Notes under the pieces: model-generated | Database searches by the model: none | Told to the model about the DNA's origin: nothing | The model's input: only the letters and a program-made list of their open reading frames with translations | In this document: one piece after another, positions 34,842 through 42,312 of the stretch | Numbering within the stretch: the first letter of the stretch is position 1 | How the letters are laid out: the number at the start of each line of letters is the position of its first letter | Made by a program: the position numbers and the translations under genes | Source: Arthrobacter sp. | GTDB lineage: Bacteria; Actinomycetota; Actinomycetes; Actinomycetales; Micrococcaceae | Length of the DNA stretch: 56,757 nt | Reading direction: 5' to 3' | Assembly (NCBI GenBank): GCA_023264815.1 | Contig: JAHFUZ010000005.1 | Location: forward strand, 129,842-186,598

Positions 34842-35837
34842 TTAAACACGCTGGAGAAATGACTCGACTTTGGCGGGATCGCGTTCCACCACATCGCCCA
34901 GGGCGCCGTCGATCAGTTCGAGCGTTTCGTGGTCGAGGACCAGATCGGTGGCTTTGACCGTATCGTCGAGCTGTTCCGGCCGGCTGGCGCCGACAATCGC
35001 GGCGGAGACGTTGCCGTTTGCAAGGACCCAGGCGACGGCAAGGGTTGCCAACGGCACGCCAAGATCTGCGGCGATCGGCTTGAGCTTCTCCACCCGCTCC
35101 AGTACCTCAGGCTGCATGAACTTGTGCTCGGTCTTCAATCCACCGCCATCGGCGCTGAAACGGCTTCCGGCCGGGACCGACGAGGCTCCGTATTTGCCGG
35201 TCAGGACACCCTGGGCGAGCGGCGACCAGCACACCTGGGTGATTCCGAGCTCTTCGCAGGCCGGCACCACTTCGGACTCGATGACCCGCCACAGCATGTT
35301 GTACTGCGGCTGGCTGGAGACCAACCGGATGCCCAGGCCCGCCGCCAAAGCGGCGCCGGCGCGAATCTCCGCCACGGTCCATTCCGAGACGCCGATGTAA
35401 TGGGCCTTGCCGGCGCGGACGATGTCCGCGAAAGCGCCCATGGTCTCCTCGAGCGGGGTCTCGTAGTCGTAGCGGTGCGCCTGGTAGACATCCACATAGT
35501 CCATCTGCAGTCGGCGCAGCGAACCGTTGATCGACTCCATGATGTGCTTGCGGGACAGACCACGGTCATTCTTTCCCGTGCCGGTGGGGAAGTATGCCTT
35601 GGTCATCACCTCGATGCCCTCGCGCCGCACTCCTTTGAGAGCCTGGCCGAGGATGGTCTCGGCTTTGGTGCCTGCGTACGCATCAGCCGTGTCGAACGTG
35701 GTGATGCCAAGGTCCAGCGCCCTGCTCACGCATGCTGTGGCCAGATCCTGGTCCACGGTTTCGCCGTGTGTGGCCCAATTCCCCAGTGCAATCGCGCTGA
35801 CGTACATGCCGCTGTTACCAAGTTTGCGATATTCCAT
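34842..35837 (-). CDS. Aldo/keto reductase, Kv-beta-like
   Basis: 331 residues, NADPH-dependent oxidoreductase. The catalytic region shows FDTADAYAG (Asp and Tyr), the Lys in VMTKAYF and the His in YQAHRYDY; the C-terminus has the cofactor block AIVGASRPEQLDDTVKA. The ATG at 35837 starts MEYRKLGNSG, the classic N-terminus. It follows a lacI gene by 13 bases, so both form an operon presumably controlled by that repressor. Substrate unknown, possibly a sugar aldehyde. Confidence 0.92.
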   Translation of the reverse strand: MEYRKLGNSGMYVSAIALGNWATHGETVDQDLATACVSRALDLGITTFDTADAYAGTKAETILGQALKGVRREGIEVMTKAYFPTGTGKNDRGLSRKHIMESINGSLRRLQMDYVDVYQAHRYDYETPLEETMGAFADIVRAGKAHYIGVSEWTVAEIRAGAALAAGLGIRLVSSQPQYNMLWRVIESEVVPACEELGITQVCWSPLAQGVLTGKYGASSVPAGSRFSADGGGLKTEHKFMQPEVLERVEKLKPIAADLGVPLATLAVAWVLANGNVSAAIVGASRPEQLDDTVKATDLVLDHETLELIDGALGDVVERDPAKVESFLQRV

Positions 35838-35850
35838 AAAGTTTTCCTTT

Positions 35851-36918
35851 TTAGAGGTTGCCGGCGTGCCCGGCTGAGTCCGGCGGCCCCGGGTGGGTGG
35901 ATGGTGAGCGGAGGGCATGAGGGGGTGCCGTTGTCTCCCGGACCACCAGGCGTACCTGACGGGCAAGGGAGGCAGGGGGGCCACCCTGCAGGATGTCCAG
36001 GAGGATCCGGGCCACGTCCTGCCCTTGTTCTGCCACCTCGTGGTCCATGGTGGTCAGGCCCACGACGTCGCAGAGCTCATGGTTGTCGAAACCAAGCACA
36101 GAGACGTCCCGGGGAACGTCCAGCCCTGCCTTGCGGAGGACTTTCAGCACACCAAAGGCCATCTCGTCGGAGGCGACAAAAATTGCGGTCGGGATCCGTT
36201 CGGCCACAAGCAGCCGGGACATCGCAGCAGCGCCCCCGGCCACACTGTTCTCATCGAACTGCTCAAGCATGCCGTCCCCAGGCACGCCCGCTTCGGCCAA
36301 CGCCTCCCGGTAGCCCAGGAGCCGCTGCAAGGGAGGGACACCGCCCAGGTTGCTGCCTTCCTCTTCGCGGATGCCGATGAACGCGATCCGATCGTGGCCG
36401 AGGTTCAGCAGGTGCCTGGCCGCAGCCCGCCCTGCGCCGATGTTATCCACGGACACCGACCCGATGCCTTGCGCCTCGGCACCAAGCAAGGCCACCGCCT
36501 GCCCTTGGGCGGAGAGCGATTCCAGCTCCTCAGCGGAGGGCTGAAGGGCCATGATGATGACACCGTCAGTTCGGCCATGCAGATGTGAACCGCTAAAGAA
36601 CCGCTCCCGCTGCCCGCGGGTGGCCAGTTCAAAAAGGAGCACGTCGAATCCGGCTTCCCTGAGCGTTTGTGTGGCTTCGCCCATGACCTTCCCGAAGAAC
36701 CACTTAGCCAGGACCGGCACCACGATCCCCACGGTCATGGTGCGGCCGGTCGCAAGCCGTGACGCAGCCGGTGAGGCCGAATAGCCCAGCGCGTCCGCAG
36801 CTTCTTGCACGCGCTTGCGGGTTGCAGCGGAGACGCCGGGTACGGACCGCAAAGCGCGCGATACCGTGGAGATCGAAACCCCGGCACGTTCCGCTACAGA
36901 CTCAACAGTAGTTGCCAT
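35851..36918 (-). CDS. LacI-family repressor of the aldo/keto reductase operon
   Basis: 355 residues. The helix-turn-helix reads TVESVAERAGVSISTVSRAL, followed by the PBP-like effector domain (DGVIIMALQ, LGHDRIAFIG, SVLGFDNHELCDVVGLTTM). The ATG at 36918 is preferred; another in-frame ATG lies 3 codons upstream. A perfect LacI-type palindrome lies 32 bases upstream, implying autoregulation and control of the cotranscribed reductase gene. Confidence 0.9.
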   Translation of the reverse strand: MATTVESVAERAGVSISTVSRALRSVPGVSAATRKRVQEAADALGYSASPAASRLATGRTMTVGIVVPVLAKWFFGKVMGEATQTLREAGFDVLLFELATRGQRERFFSGSHLHGRTDGVIIMALQPSAEELESLSAQGQAVALLGAEAQGIGSVSVDNIGAGRAAARHLLNLGHDRIAFIGIREEEGSNLGGVPPLQRLLGYREALAEAGVPGDGMLEQFDENSVAGGAAAMSRLLVAERIPTAIFVASDEMAFGVLKVLRKAGLDVPRDVSVLGFDNHELCDVVGLTTMDHEVAEQGQDVARILLDILQGGPPASLARQVRLVVRETTAPPHALRSPSTHPGPPDSAGHAGNL

Positions 36919-36950
36919 GCGGTTCATGTTAGGCAGGATCATCCACGAAC

Positions 36951-36962
36951 GCAAGCGCTTGC
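36951..36962. promoter_or_regulatory. LacI/CcpA-type operator GCAAGCGCTTGC
   Basis: Perfect 12-bp palindrome in CGAACGCAAGCGCTTGCAA, just upstream of the lacI gene; it matches the central CG dyad typical of LacI-family sites and differs from the fructan operator. Confidence 0.7.
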
Positions 36963-37240
36963 AATCGAGAATGGCCACGGCACCTAGGGGTCGTCCCGGC
37001 CCACATCCTGCGTCCCCACCGGTTCGCCCGCCTCCTGGCCCCGCTGAATTCAAAACGGCCCTTTAGTCCATCAAGTGGACGGTCATATGCGCCTGACCTG
37101 CGAAAACGTCAATCAAACCTTGAGAAAAACTTGACGAATTACGCGGCAGTAATTTGAGCCTGGTCCAAGAGAGTATTCCCAAAGGAGCCGCTGGGGCTCG
37201 AAAGTTCTGCCAATATCGCACAATTTATTAGGGGTCTCAC
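36963..37240. other. Intergenic region between lacI and the first SipW-like gene
   Basis: 278 bases. It becomes AT-richer towards the downstream gene (TTGAGAAAAACTTGACG near 37120-37135), where its promoter should be. No ORF or repeat was recognised. Confidence 0.4.
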
Positions 37241-37729
37241 ATGGTCAAGACAACAGGACGCAGAAAGCGCATCATCATCACCACCGCCGCAATGCTGGCA
37301 ATCGGCGGCGGCGCCGCATTCGCATACTGGTCAGCCGCAGGAACCAGCAACACCACCACCACGGCTGCTGCCGAATCCGCGAACTACACGGTGACCAGCT
37401 CGGTTGCGGGAGCGGCACTGTCGCCCGGCAGCGCAGCTCAGACCGTCACCTTCACGGTCAAGAACGAGAGCAGCGGCGGCCAGAAGCTGGGCAACGTCGC
37501 GGTAACTGTTGCGGACACCGCCGGCGTTTCCTGGACGGGCACGGGCTGCTCCGCCGCAGACTTCACTGTCGGACCCGTGCTCGTGGGTGGAAACCCGTTC
37601 ACGGCCACCGAAATCGCCTCCGGTGCCACGCTCACCGGCACAGTGACGCTCGAGATGAAGAACCGCGTCGGAGTGGATCAGAACGGTTGCAAAGGCGCCG
37701 TTGTGCCCCTGCACGTCGCGGCCAGCTGA
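37241..37729 (+). CDS. Secreted protein with SipW/TasA-like signal
   Basis: 162 residues. A basic start (VKTTGRRKRI), a hydrophobic stretch and the motif GGGAAFAYWSAAGTS resemble the signal region of TasA/camelysin-type proteins that are processed by SipW-like peptidases. The mature part is a small beta-sandwich of low charge, rich in Ala/Thr/Gly, with two Cys (GTGCSAAD and NGCKGA). No sortase motif. It shares the YW-x-AAGT signature with the next gene. Likely a surface or matrix protein; function unproven. Confidence 0.75.
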   Translation: MVKTTGRRKRIIITTAAMLAIGGGAAFAYWSAAGTSNTTTTAAAESANYTVTSSVAGAALSPGSAAQTVTFTVKNESSGGQKLGNVAVTVADTAGVSWTGTGCSAADFTVGPVLVGGNPFTATEIASGATLTGTVTLEMKNRVGVDQNGCKGAVVPLHVAAS

Positions 37730-37833
37730 AGTAGGCCAGGCCCGGAAATCCCCACCTAAGCGGTCAGTTTCATCGCCCGATGGTGACCTGACGCCAGTTC
37801 ACCCGCTTTGAGGCAGATGCCTGGAAGGTCACC

Positions 37834-39240
37834 ATGTTCAGCACCACCAGCTCCCTGGAAGGTCCCCCCGGGCCTCAACGGGAGCTGGTGGTGTTTCGTC
37901 GCAGTCTTCTGGCCGTCATGGTAGGCACCGTCCTGGTGCTGGGCACGGTTTTCGGCTCGGTGCCCGCCTTTGGATATTGGGGCGCCGCAGGCACGGCAAG
38001 TACGACGGCGGCCGTCGGCACGCTGGCCCCGCCCACCAACGTCTCCGCTTCCGCCGTCGCGTCCACCGTTTCGGTCAGCTGGACGGCTCCTGCCGGATTG
38101 GCGCCCACGGGCTACTACGTCACACGCACAACGGACGGCACACCCATGCCGGCCTGCGGCTCCGGGCCTGCAGCCCTGGTCACGGCGTCTTCCTGCTCGG
38201 ACACCGGCGTGGCGGCAGGCTCACACACGTACGTAGTGACGGCCGTCTTTCGCTCGTGGACCGCAGTCAGCGCCGCCGTGACTGTCGTCGTCGACGCCAG
38301 CAATAAGGTCGCGTTCACTTCCGGACCAGCTGCCAATGTAACGGCCGGAGCGCCGATGACGGGGCTCGGCGTCCAGCTGCAGACCAACGCGCTGGGACTT
38401 GCCACCGCAGGCGTCCCCGTGACCATCAGCATTGGCGCCAACCCCAACGGAGGCACCCTCAGCGGAACACAGACGGTTAATACAGACGGCACTGGTACCG
38501 CCACCTTCAACGATCTGAACATCAGGACGGCAGGGGCAGGCTACACGCTGGTGGCTTCCAGCCCGGGCTATGAGGGCACCGTCAGCGCAACCTTCACCGT
38601 GACCGCAGCTTCGGCTTCCCAACTCGTGGTCACGTCCTCATCCTCGGTAAGTGGCATTGCCTCGGCCACGGCCAACATCGGGCCCATCACGGTGGAACGC
38701 CGCGATGCCTTTGGAAACCCCGCATCTATCGGCCAACCTGCGCTGACCCTTCAACCCACCGCCATCGGCACGGGCTACTTCGCCGCCGCGGCGGGAGGTT
38801 CCGGGCCCATCTCCCTGAGCATCCCTGCAGGATCCGCATCAGTTTCGTTCTACTACGGCAACCGGACCGCGGGCTCCACGGCACTCCAGTTTGGCGCGCA
38901 GGGAGTCACGGTTTCCCAAGCGATTTCCGTAGTGGTCAGTGCGGCACCGGCAAGCAAACTCCAGCTCACCCTTCCGGACCCGGTGCCCAGGAGTACCGCG
39001 TTCAATGCCACGGTCCTGATCCTTGACGAGTTCGGCAACCAAACCGCGAGTACGGCGAACGTCATCCTGACGTCCACTGGCGGTTCGACATGCCCGATCG
39101 ACATCCCGACTCCCGCTCACGATGCCGTAGGAGGTTCGGCCCTCTTCACCGGGCTCAGGATCAACGGCAACAGGACCGGCTGCATACTCACAGCCACGAG
39201 CACAGGCTTCCAGATCAGCAGCAGCCCGTTCAGCGTCTAA
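37834..39240 (+). CDS. Secreted multi-domain surface protein with SipW-like signal
   Basis: Up to 468 residues. After a signal segment (SLLAVMVGTVLVLGTVFGSVPAFGYWGAAGT) comes a fibronectin-III-like domain (about 65-150) and then repeated Ig-like/invasin-like domains with the pattern VTxRDxFGN (about 160-460: DAFGNPASIG and DEFGNQTASTAN). No sortase motif or membrane anchor follows. The true start may be a GTG at 37888 or 37891, because the ATG at 37834 lies in a terminator-like hairpin and GGGAG precedes the GTG pair. It shares YWGAAGT with the upstream protein. Confidence 0.75.
   Translation: MFSTTSSLEGPPGPQRELVVFRRSLLAVMVGTVLVLGTVFGSVPAFGYWGAAGTASTTAAVGTLAPPTNVSASAVASTVSVSWTAPAGLAPTGYYVTRTTDGTPMPACGSGPAALVTASSCSDTGVAAGSHTYVVTAVFRSWTAVSAAVTVVVDASNKVAFTSGPAANVTAGAPMTGLGVQLQTNALGLATAGVPVTISIGANPNGGTLSGTQTVNTDGTGTATFNDLNIRTAGAGYTLVASSPGYEGTVSATFTVTAASASQLVVTSSSSVSGIASATANIGPITVERRDAFGNPASIGQPALTLQPTAIGTGYFAAAAGGSGPISLSIPAGSASVSFYYGNRTAGSTALQFGAQGVTVSQAISVVVSAAPASKLQLTLPDPVPRSTAFNATVLILDEFGNQTASTANVILTSTGGSTCPIDIPTPAHDAVGGSALFTGLRINGNRTGCILTATSTGFQISSSPFSV
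37842..37893 (+). terminator. Hairpin over the 5' end of the second SipW-like gene
   Basis: A 14-bp perfect stem (CACCACCAGCTCCC at 37842-37855, complement at 37880-37893) with a 24-base loop, then TTTCGTC. It looks like a terminator for the first gene or an attenuator, and it sits inside the longest reading of the following gene. Confidence 0.55.
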
Positions 39241-39259
39241 GTTATGGTGCTTTGAACCT

Positions 39260-40477
39260 TCAGTAATTCCGCCGGTGCTTCAGCCTCGGGAGCACCACGG
39301 CAAACACGCCGGCGGCCGCGAACCCCAGGAGCCCGGTGGCCGAGACCCCGGCACCGAGGCTCGCCACGGCGGTGACCCCGGACAGCAGCACCGGACCACC
39401 CGTAGCGCCGGCGTCGGCGATGAACCGCCACAGTCCCAGGAACTGGCCGCGGCCGCGGTCCGGTGAGAAGTCGGCGCCAAGCGTCATGATCAGCCCGGAG
39501 CTGATGCCGTTGCCGAAGCCGATCAGCAGCGCCGCCAGCAGGAGCCCCACAAACGAGGCAGTGAGCGGAATCAGCACCATCGCGATGCCCATGATCACGG
39601 TGGACGGGATGGCCACGAACAGCCTCCCGCGCCGGTCCATCACCTTCCCGGCCGGGTAGAACACCAGCATGTCAATCGCCCCGGACAGCCCGTAGATCAC
39701 CGACGCCTGCGCCGGATCCATCCCCAGATGGTCAGCCCACAGCGGGATCACCACCTGGCGCGACGCACGCAGGGCACTGAGCAGCAGGATTCCCAGCCCC
39801 AGCGTCAGGAACACCCCGCGGTGCGAGACCGCCACAGTCCGCAGCGTCGGCTCCGGAGTCTTGTGGCCGCCGTCGGGCGCTGGCGGGACCACCAGGTCAG
39901 GGATGGTGACGGCCATAACGGCAGCGGCGGCCATTCCTGCCACGCCCACCCAGTACGCGCCGGCAATCCCGGCGAACTGCATCACGAAGGCACCAATGAA
40001 CGGCCCCATGAACACGCCGATCCGGCTGACCCCGCCCAGTGTGGACAGCGCCCGCGCCCGGAACTGGATGGGCACGGCCTCGGTGAGATATTTCTGCCGC
40101 GCCAGGCTGAACACACTCGCGGACATCCCGACGACGGCCATCGCCAACGCGAGCAGCCACAGTCCGTGGGGAACCAGGGAAGACACCGCGGCCGCCGCGA
40201 GCGCCAGGGCGCCCACCGCGGCCGCGCCAACAATGGACCAGCGTTCGCCGAACTTGAGGGTGATCAGGGACGCGGGCAGGTTGAAAAACCACGAGCCGAG
40301 CCCAATCAGCGTCACGATCAGCGCCGAGACAGCCACCGAGGCGCCGAGGTCACGGGCGGAGAGGACCACCACCGGAAGGACCGCGCCTTCACCGATGCAA
40401 AACAGCAGCGCGGGCCCGAATGCGGGTAGGGCGATGCTTCGGAAATTGAAGGGTTGCGGCGTTCCTGGCGAAGTCAT
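39260..40477 (-). CDS. Major facilitator superfamily transporter
   Basis: 405 residues with about 12 hydrophobic segments. MFS motif A-like turns read AGKVMDRRGRLFVA in the second half. The N-terminus (FRSIALPAFGPALLFCIGEGAVLPVV) and the absence of a partner gene give no substrate clue; multidrug or metabolite efflux is typical. The gene converges with the SipW-like surface protein gene. Confidence 0.85.
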   Translation of the reverse strand: MTSPGTPQPFNFRSIALPAFGPALLFCIGEGAVLPVVVLSARDLGASVAVSALIVTLIGLGSWFFNLPASLITLKFGERWSIVGAAAVGALALAAAAVSSLVPHGLWLLALAMAVVGMSASVFSLARQKYLTEAVPIQFRARALSTLGGVSRIGVFMGPFIGAFVMQFAGIAGAYWVGVAGMAAAAVMAVTIPDLVVPPAPDGGHKTPEPTLRTVAVSHRGVFLTLGLGILLLSALRASRQVVIPLWADHLGMDPAQASVIYGLSGAIDMLVFYPAGKVMDRRGRLFVAIPSTVIMGIAMVLIPLTASFVGLLLAALLIGFGNGISSGLIMTLGADFSPDRGRGQFLGLWRFIADAGATGGPVLLSGVTAVASLGAGVSATGLLGFAAAGVFAVVLPRLKHRRNY

Positions 40478-40598
40478 CAGATTTATCCTATGCCCGCCGG
40501 AAATTCGCCAGCTTTCAGGGGGTCACAAGCCGCCGTGTGAGGACTAATCTTTGCCTTGTGGGGCACTTCCACGCGCCCCACACAGCCAAGGAGGTCTC

Positions 40599-40940
40599 AT
40601 GGGTGAGGTGTGGATCCGCACCATCAACAACAGCCTGGTCCGGGCCGACAAAGTCACGGAAATAGCGTCCACCAGGGGGTCACTCCACGACGATCAGGGC
40701 TACGCGCTGAAGGTCATCGTGGACGGCAAGGCGCACGTCATCATTGACGACGGCGGGCTGCCGGGCTCGTTCACCGAACGGCAGGACTACGCGCGGCATC
40801 TTGAGGATGCCCTGCTGTTCGCCCTCGATGAGGCACACGAGTCCGAAGCCTCTGTGGTGGTGTGCTTTGAACCGGAGACGGAGCGCTGGGCTCTGGCTCC
40901 GGCCGCGGAGCTGGCGGGGAGGATTCCCGCCGTCGGTTAG
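40599..40940 (+). CDS. Conserved small hypothetical protein
   Basis: 113 residues, cytoplasmic, acidic, alternating strand-helix character (MGEVWIRTINNSLVRADKVTEI, GYALKVIVDGKAHVIIDD). A near-perfect AAGGAGG ribosome site 5-6 bases before the ATG supports expression. No function recognised. Confidence 0.75.
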   Translation: MGEVWIRTINNSLVRADKVTEIASTRGSLHDDQGYALKVIVDGKAHVIIDDGGLPGSFTERQDYARHLEDALLFALDEAHESEASVVVCFEPETERWALAPAAELAGRIPAVG

Positions 40941-40976
40941 CGTCCGACACGCCAACTACGACGGCGGGACTCCGAC

Positions 40977-41333
40977 TCAGGCGGCCAGCGGGCTTGGCGC
41001 GTGGTGCGGGGCGGTGTTGCCAGGCGTGTGCGCAGCATGCCGGGGCGGGAGGATGCTCAGCGTGCAGGGGATCTGCTGCGGGTCGATCCTGGCGGGCAGG
41101 TGGTGCGTTTCGGAGCAGGTCTCCAGCTGGCGCAGGGCTTCGGGATCGACGCGTGCATTGCGCATGTCCAGTTCCAGGTCGAGGTTGTGCTTGAGGGCAT
41201 TGGCGCGCTTCACCACAACGTAAAGGGCCTGGATGCTGTGAACGGTGACGTGGCCCTTGGCGAGAACCTGGGCTTTGGCGTGGTCGAGGTCTACACGGAC
41301 AAGAATGCTGAGCTTTGAGTTCACGATGTTCAT
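40977..41333 (-). CDS. STAS-like small protein, paralogue A
   Basis: 118 residues. The core (KGHVTVHSIQALYVVVKRANALKHNLDLELDMRNARVDPEAL) has the strand-helix-strand pattern of anti-sigma-factor antagonist (STAS) domains, but lacks the Asp-Ser phosphorylation site. About 60% identical by eye to the product of 41978-42304, from which it is divergently transcribed. Both have a Pro/Ala-rich tail with DPQQ-PCT. GGAAGG lies just before the ATG. Function unknown; STAS assignment is tentative. Confidence 0.7.
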   Translation of the reverse strand: MNIVNSKLSILVRVDLDHAKAQVLAKGHVTVHSIQALYVVVKRANALKHNLDLELDMRNARVDPEALRQLETCSETHHLPARIDPQQIPCTLSILPPRHAAHTPGNTAPHHAPSPLAA

Positions 41334-41348
41334 GCCTTCCTTGCGTGG

Positions 41349-41385
41349 CTGCGACGCTGCAGCCGGGTGGGCCGCGACGCTGCGG
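41349..41385 (-). promoter_or_regulatory. Leader motif CTGCAGCGTCGCAG, two copies (one diverged)
   Basis: The perfect copy 41349-41362 lies 15 bases upstream of paralogue A; a variant CCGCAGCGTCGCGG occupies 41372-41385. The same motif lies in the leader of paralogue B and twice more between. Confidence 0.65.
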
Positions 41386-41410
41386 CCAGTGGCCGCTCCT
41401 CTGCAGCCTC

Positions 41411-41453
41411 CATCACCCTAGGCACGTGCATGTGACGTACGCAACACCCTGCC
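41411..41453 (-). promoter_or_regulatory. Promoter-like element P1 for paralogue A
   Basis: On the minus strand GGTGTTGCGTACGTCACATG, then a TAGGGT -10-like hexamer 18 bases after TTGCGT. Nearly identical to P2 at 41512-41541 in opposite orientation. Confidence 0.5.
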
Positions 41454-41511
41454 TCGTTTATGTCGGAGCCGGCGTTGTGCCTGCCGAAGCTCGGACGCAA
41501 CATTACGGACA

Positions 41512-41541
41512 GGTGTTGCGTGGGTCACATGCATTGCCTAC
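41512..41541 (+). promoter_or_regulatory. Promoter-like element P2
   Basis: GGTGTTGCGTGGGTCACATG with TTGCGT, a 17-base spacer and TACCCT. It points towards paralogue B but no plus-strand gene begins for over 300 bases, so it may drive a leader or an RNA antisense to the 34-residue ORF. Confidence 0.5.
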
Positions 41542-41552
41542 CCTGTACGAGG

Positions 41553-41596
41553 CTGCAGCGTCGCAGTCACCCAGGGGTCGCACTGCAGCGTCGCAG
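41553..41596 (+). promoter_or_regulatory. Leader motif CTGCAGCGTCGCAG, two perfect copies
   Basis: Copies at 41553-41566 and 41583-41596, 30 bp apart, directly downstream of P2. Confidence 0.65.
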
Positions 41597-41616
41597 GATC
41601 CCCGGGTAAAAACTTC

Positions 41617-41721
41617 CTAGTGGCTCCGCCTGAAATGCGTGATCCCCGCAACGAGCCCCATGGTGCCCACCAGGGATCCGAGGATGATGCCGAGGCCTGA
41701 GACGTATTCAAGAATGGTCAT
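41617..41721 (-). CDS. 34-residue predicted membrane peptide
   Basis: Reads MTILEYVSGLGIILGSLVGT then MGLVAGITHFRRSH and stops; one hydrophobic helix followed by a basic end, typical of small membrane proteins. AAAGG lies about 11 bases before the ATG; an in-frame ATG 6 codons upstream is possible. Short length means chance cannot be excluded, but the pattern matches three other small membrane genes at 43.8-44.5 kb. Confidence 0.5.
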   Translation of the reverse strand: MTILEYVSGLGIILGSLVGTMGLVAGITHFRRSH

Positions 41722-41794
41722 CGTTGACGCACCTTTCATAGCTGATGCGCTGACGCTATTCCCGAATACTCAGGATCGGCGCAAGACGGCCGGT

Positions 41795-41817
41795 GTGTCC
41801 GGTCAAGATTCGGACAC
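41795..41817. promoter_or_regulatory. Inverted repeat GTGTCCG / CGGACAC
   Basis: 7-bp perfect arms with a 9-base centre, 75 bases upstream of the 34-residue ORF on the minus strand. Candidate operator. Confidence 0.3.
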
Positions 41818-41877
41818 GCACCGCGGCAGTCACGTCACAGATTCAGCATCCAGCCGGGTGTAATAAAAACGTAACTG

Positions 41878-41906
41878 TTGCGTGCATCACACCCTCCCCT
41901 TACTCT
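41878..41906 (+). promoter_or_regulatory. Promoter-like element P3 for paralogue B
   Basis: TTGCGT, 17 bases, TACTCT, with TCACA at the same place as in P1 and P2. It precedes the gene at 41978. Confidence 0.5.
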
Positions 41907-41939
41907 GGAAAAGGCTTATGAAGCAGGCCATCGCAAAAG

Positions 41940-41953
41940 CTGCAGCGTCGCAG
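41940..41953 (+). promoter_or_regulatory. Leader motif CTGCAGCGTCGCAG before paralogue B
   Basis: Perfect copy 24 bases before the ATG at 41978. Confidence 0.65.
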
Positions 41954-41977
41954 CCAATGCCGGGAAGGCCTTACCTC

Positions 41978-42304
41978 ATGAACTCCAAAATCCATCTTGT
42001 TGTTCGCATAGACCTGGACCATGCCACAGCCGTGGTGATCGCCAAGGGCCATGTCACCGTCCACAGCATCAACGCCCTGTATGTGGTGGTCAAGCGGGCC
42101 AATTCCCTGAAGGAAGGCCTGGACCTGAAGCTGGACGTCACCGGGGCACGGGTGGACCAGGAAGCCCTGGACATGCTTCACACCGCGTCTGAGACCCACC
42201 ACCTGCCTCCCAGGATCGATCCGCAGCAGGCACCCTGCACCATCAGCGTCCTGGCGCCACGACGGGAGGCAGCGCCCGCACGGCGCACGCCAATCGCCGC
42301 CTAG
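41978..42304 (+). CDS. STAS-like small protein, paralogue B
   Basis: 108 residues from the ATG at 41978 (MNSKIHLVVRIDLDHATAVV), which lines up with the start of paralogue A; an alternative ATG at 41918 with AAAAGG would add 20 residues (MKQAIAKAAASQP). The core VIAKGHVTVHSINALYVVVK and LDLKLDVTGARVDQEALDML is STAS-like without the phospho-Ser. Divergent from paralogue A across a region full of duplicated promoter and leader motifs. Convergent with the ParA-like gene, 8 bases apart. Confidence 0.7.
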   Translation: MNSKIHLVVRIDLDHATAVVIAKGHVTVHSINALYVVVKRANSLKEGLDLKLDVTGARVDQEALDMLHTASETHHLPPRIDPQQAPCTISVLAPRREAAPARRTPIAA

Positions 42305-42312
42305 GCAGAGCC

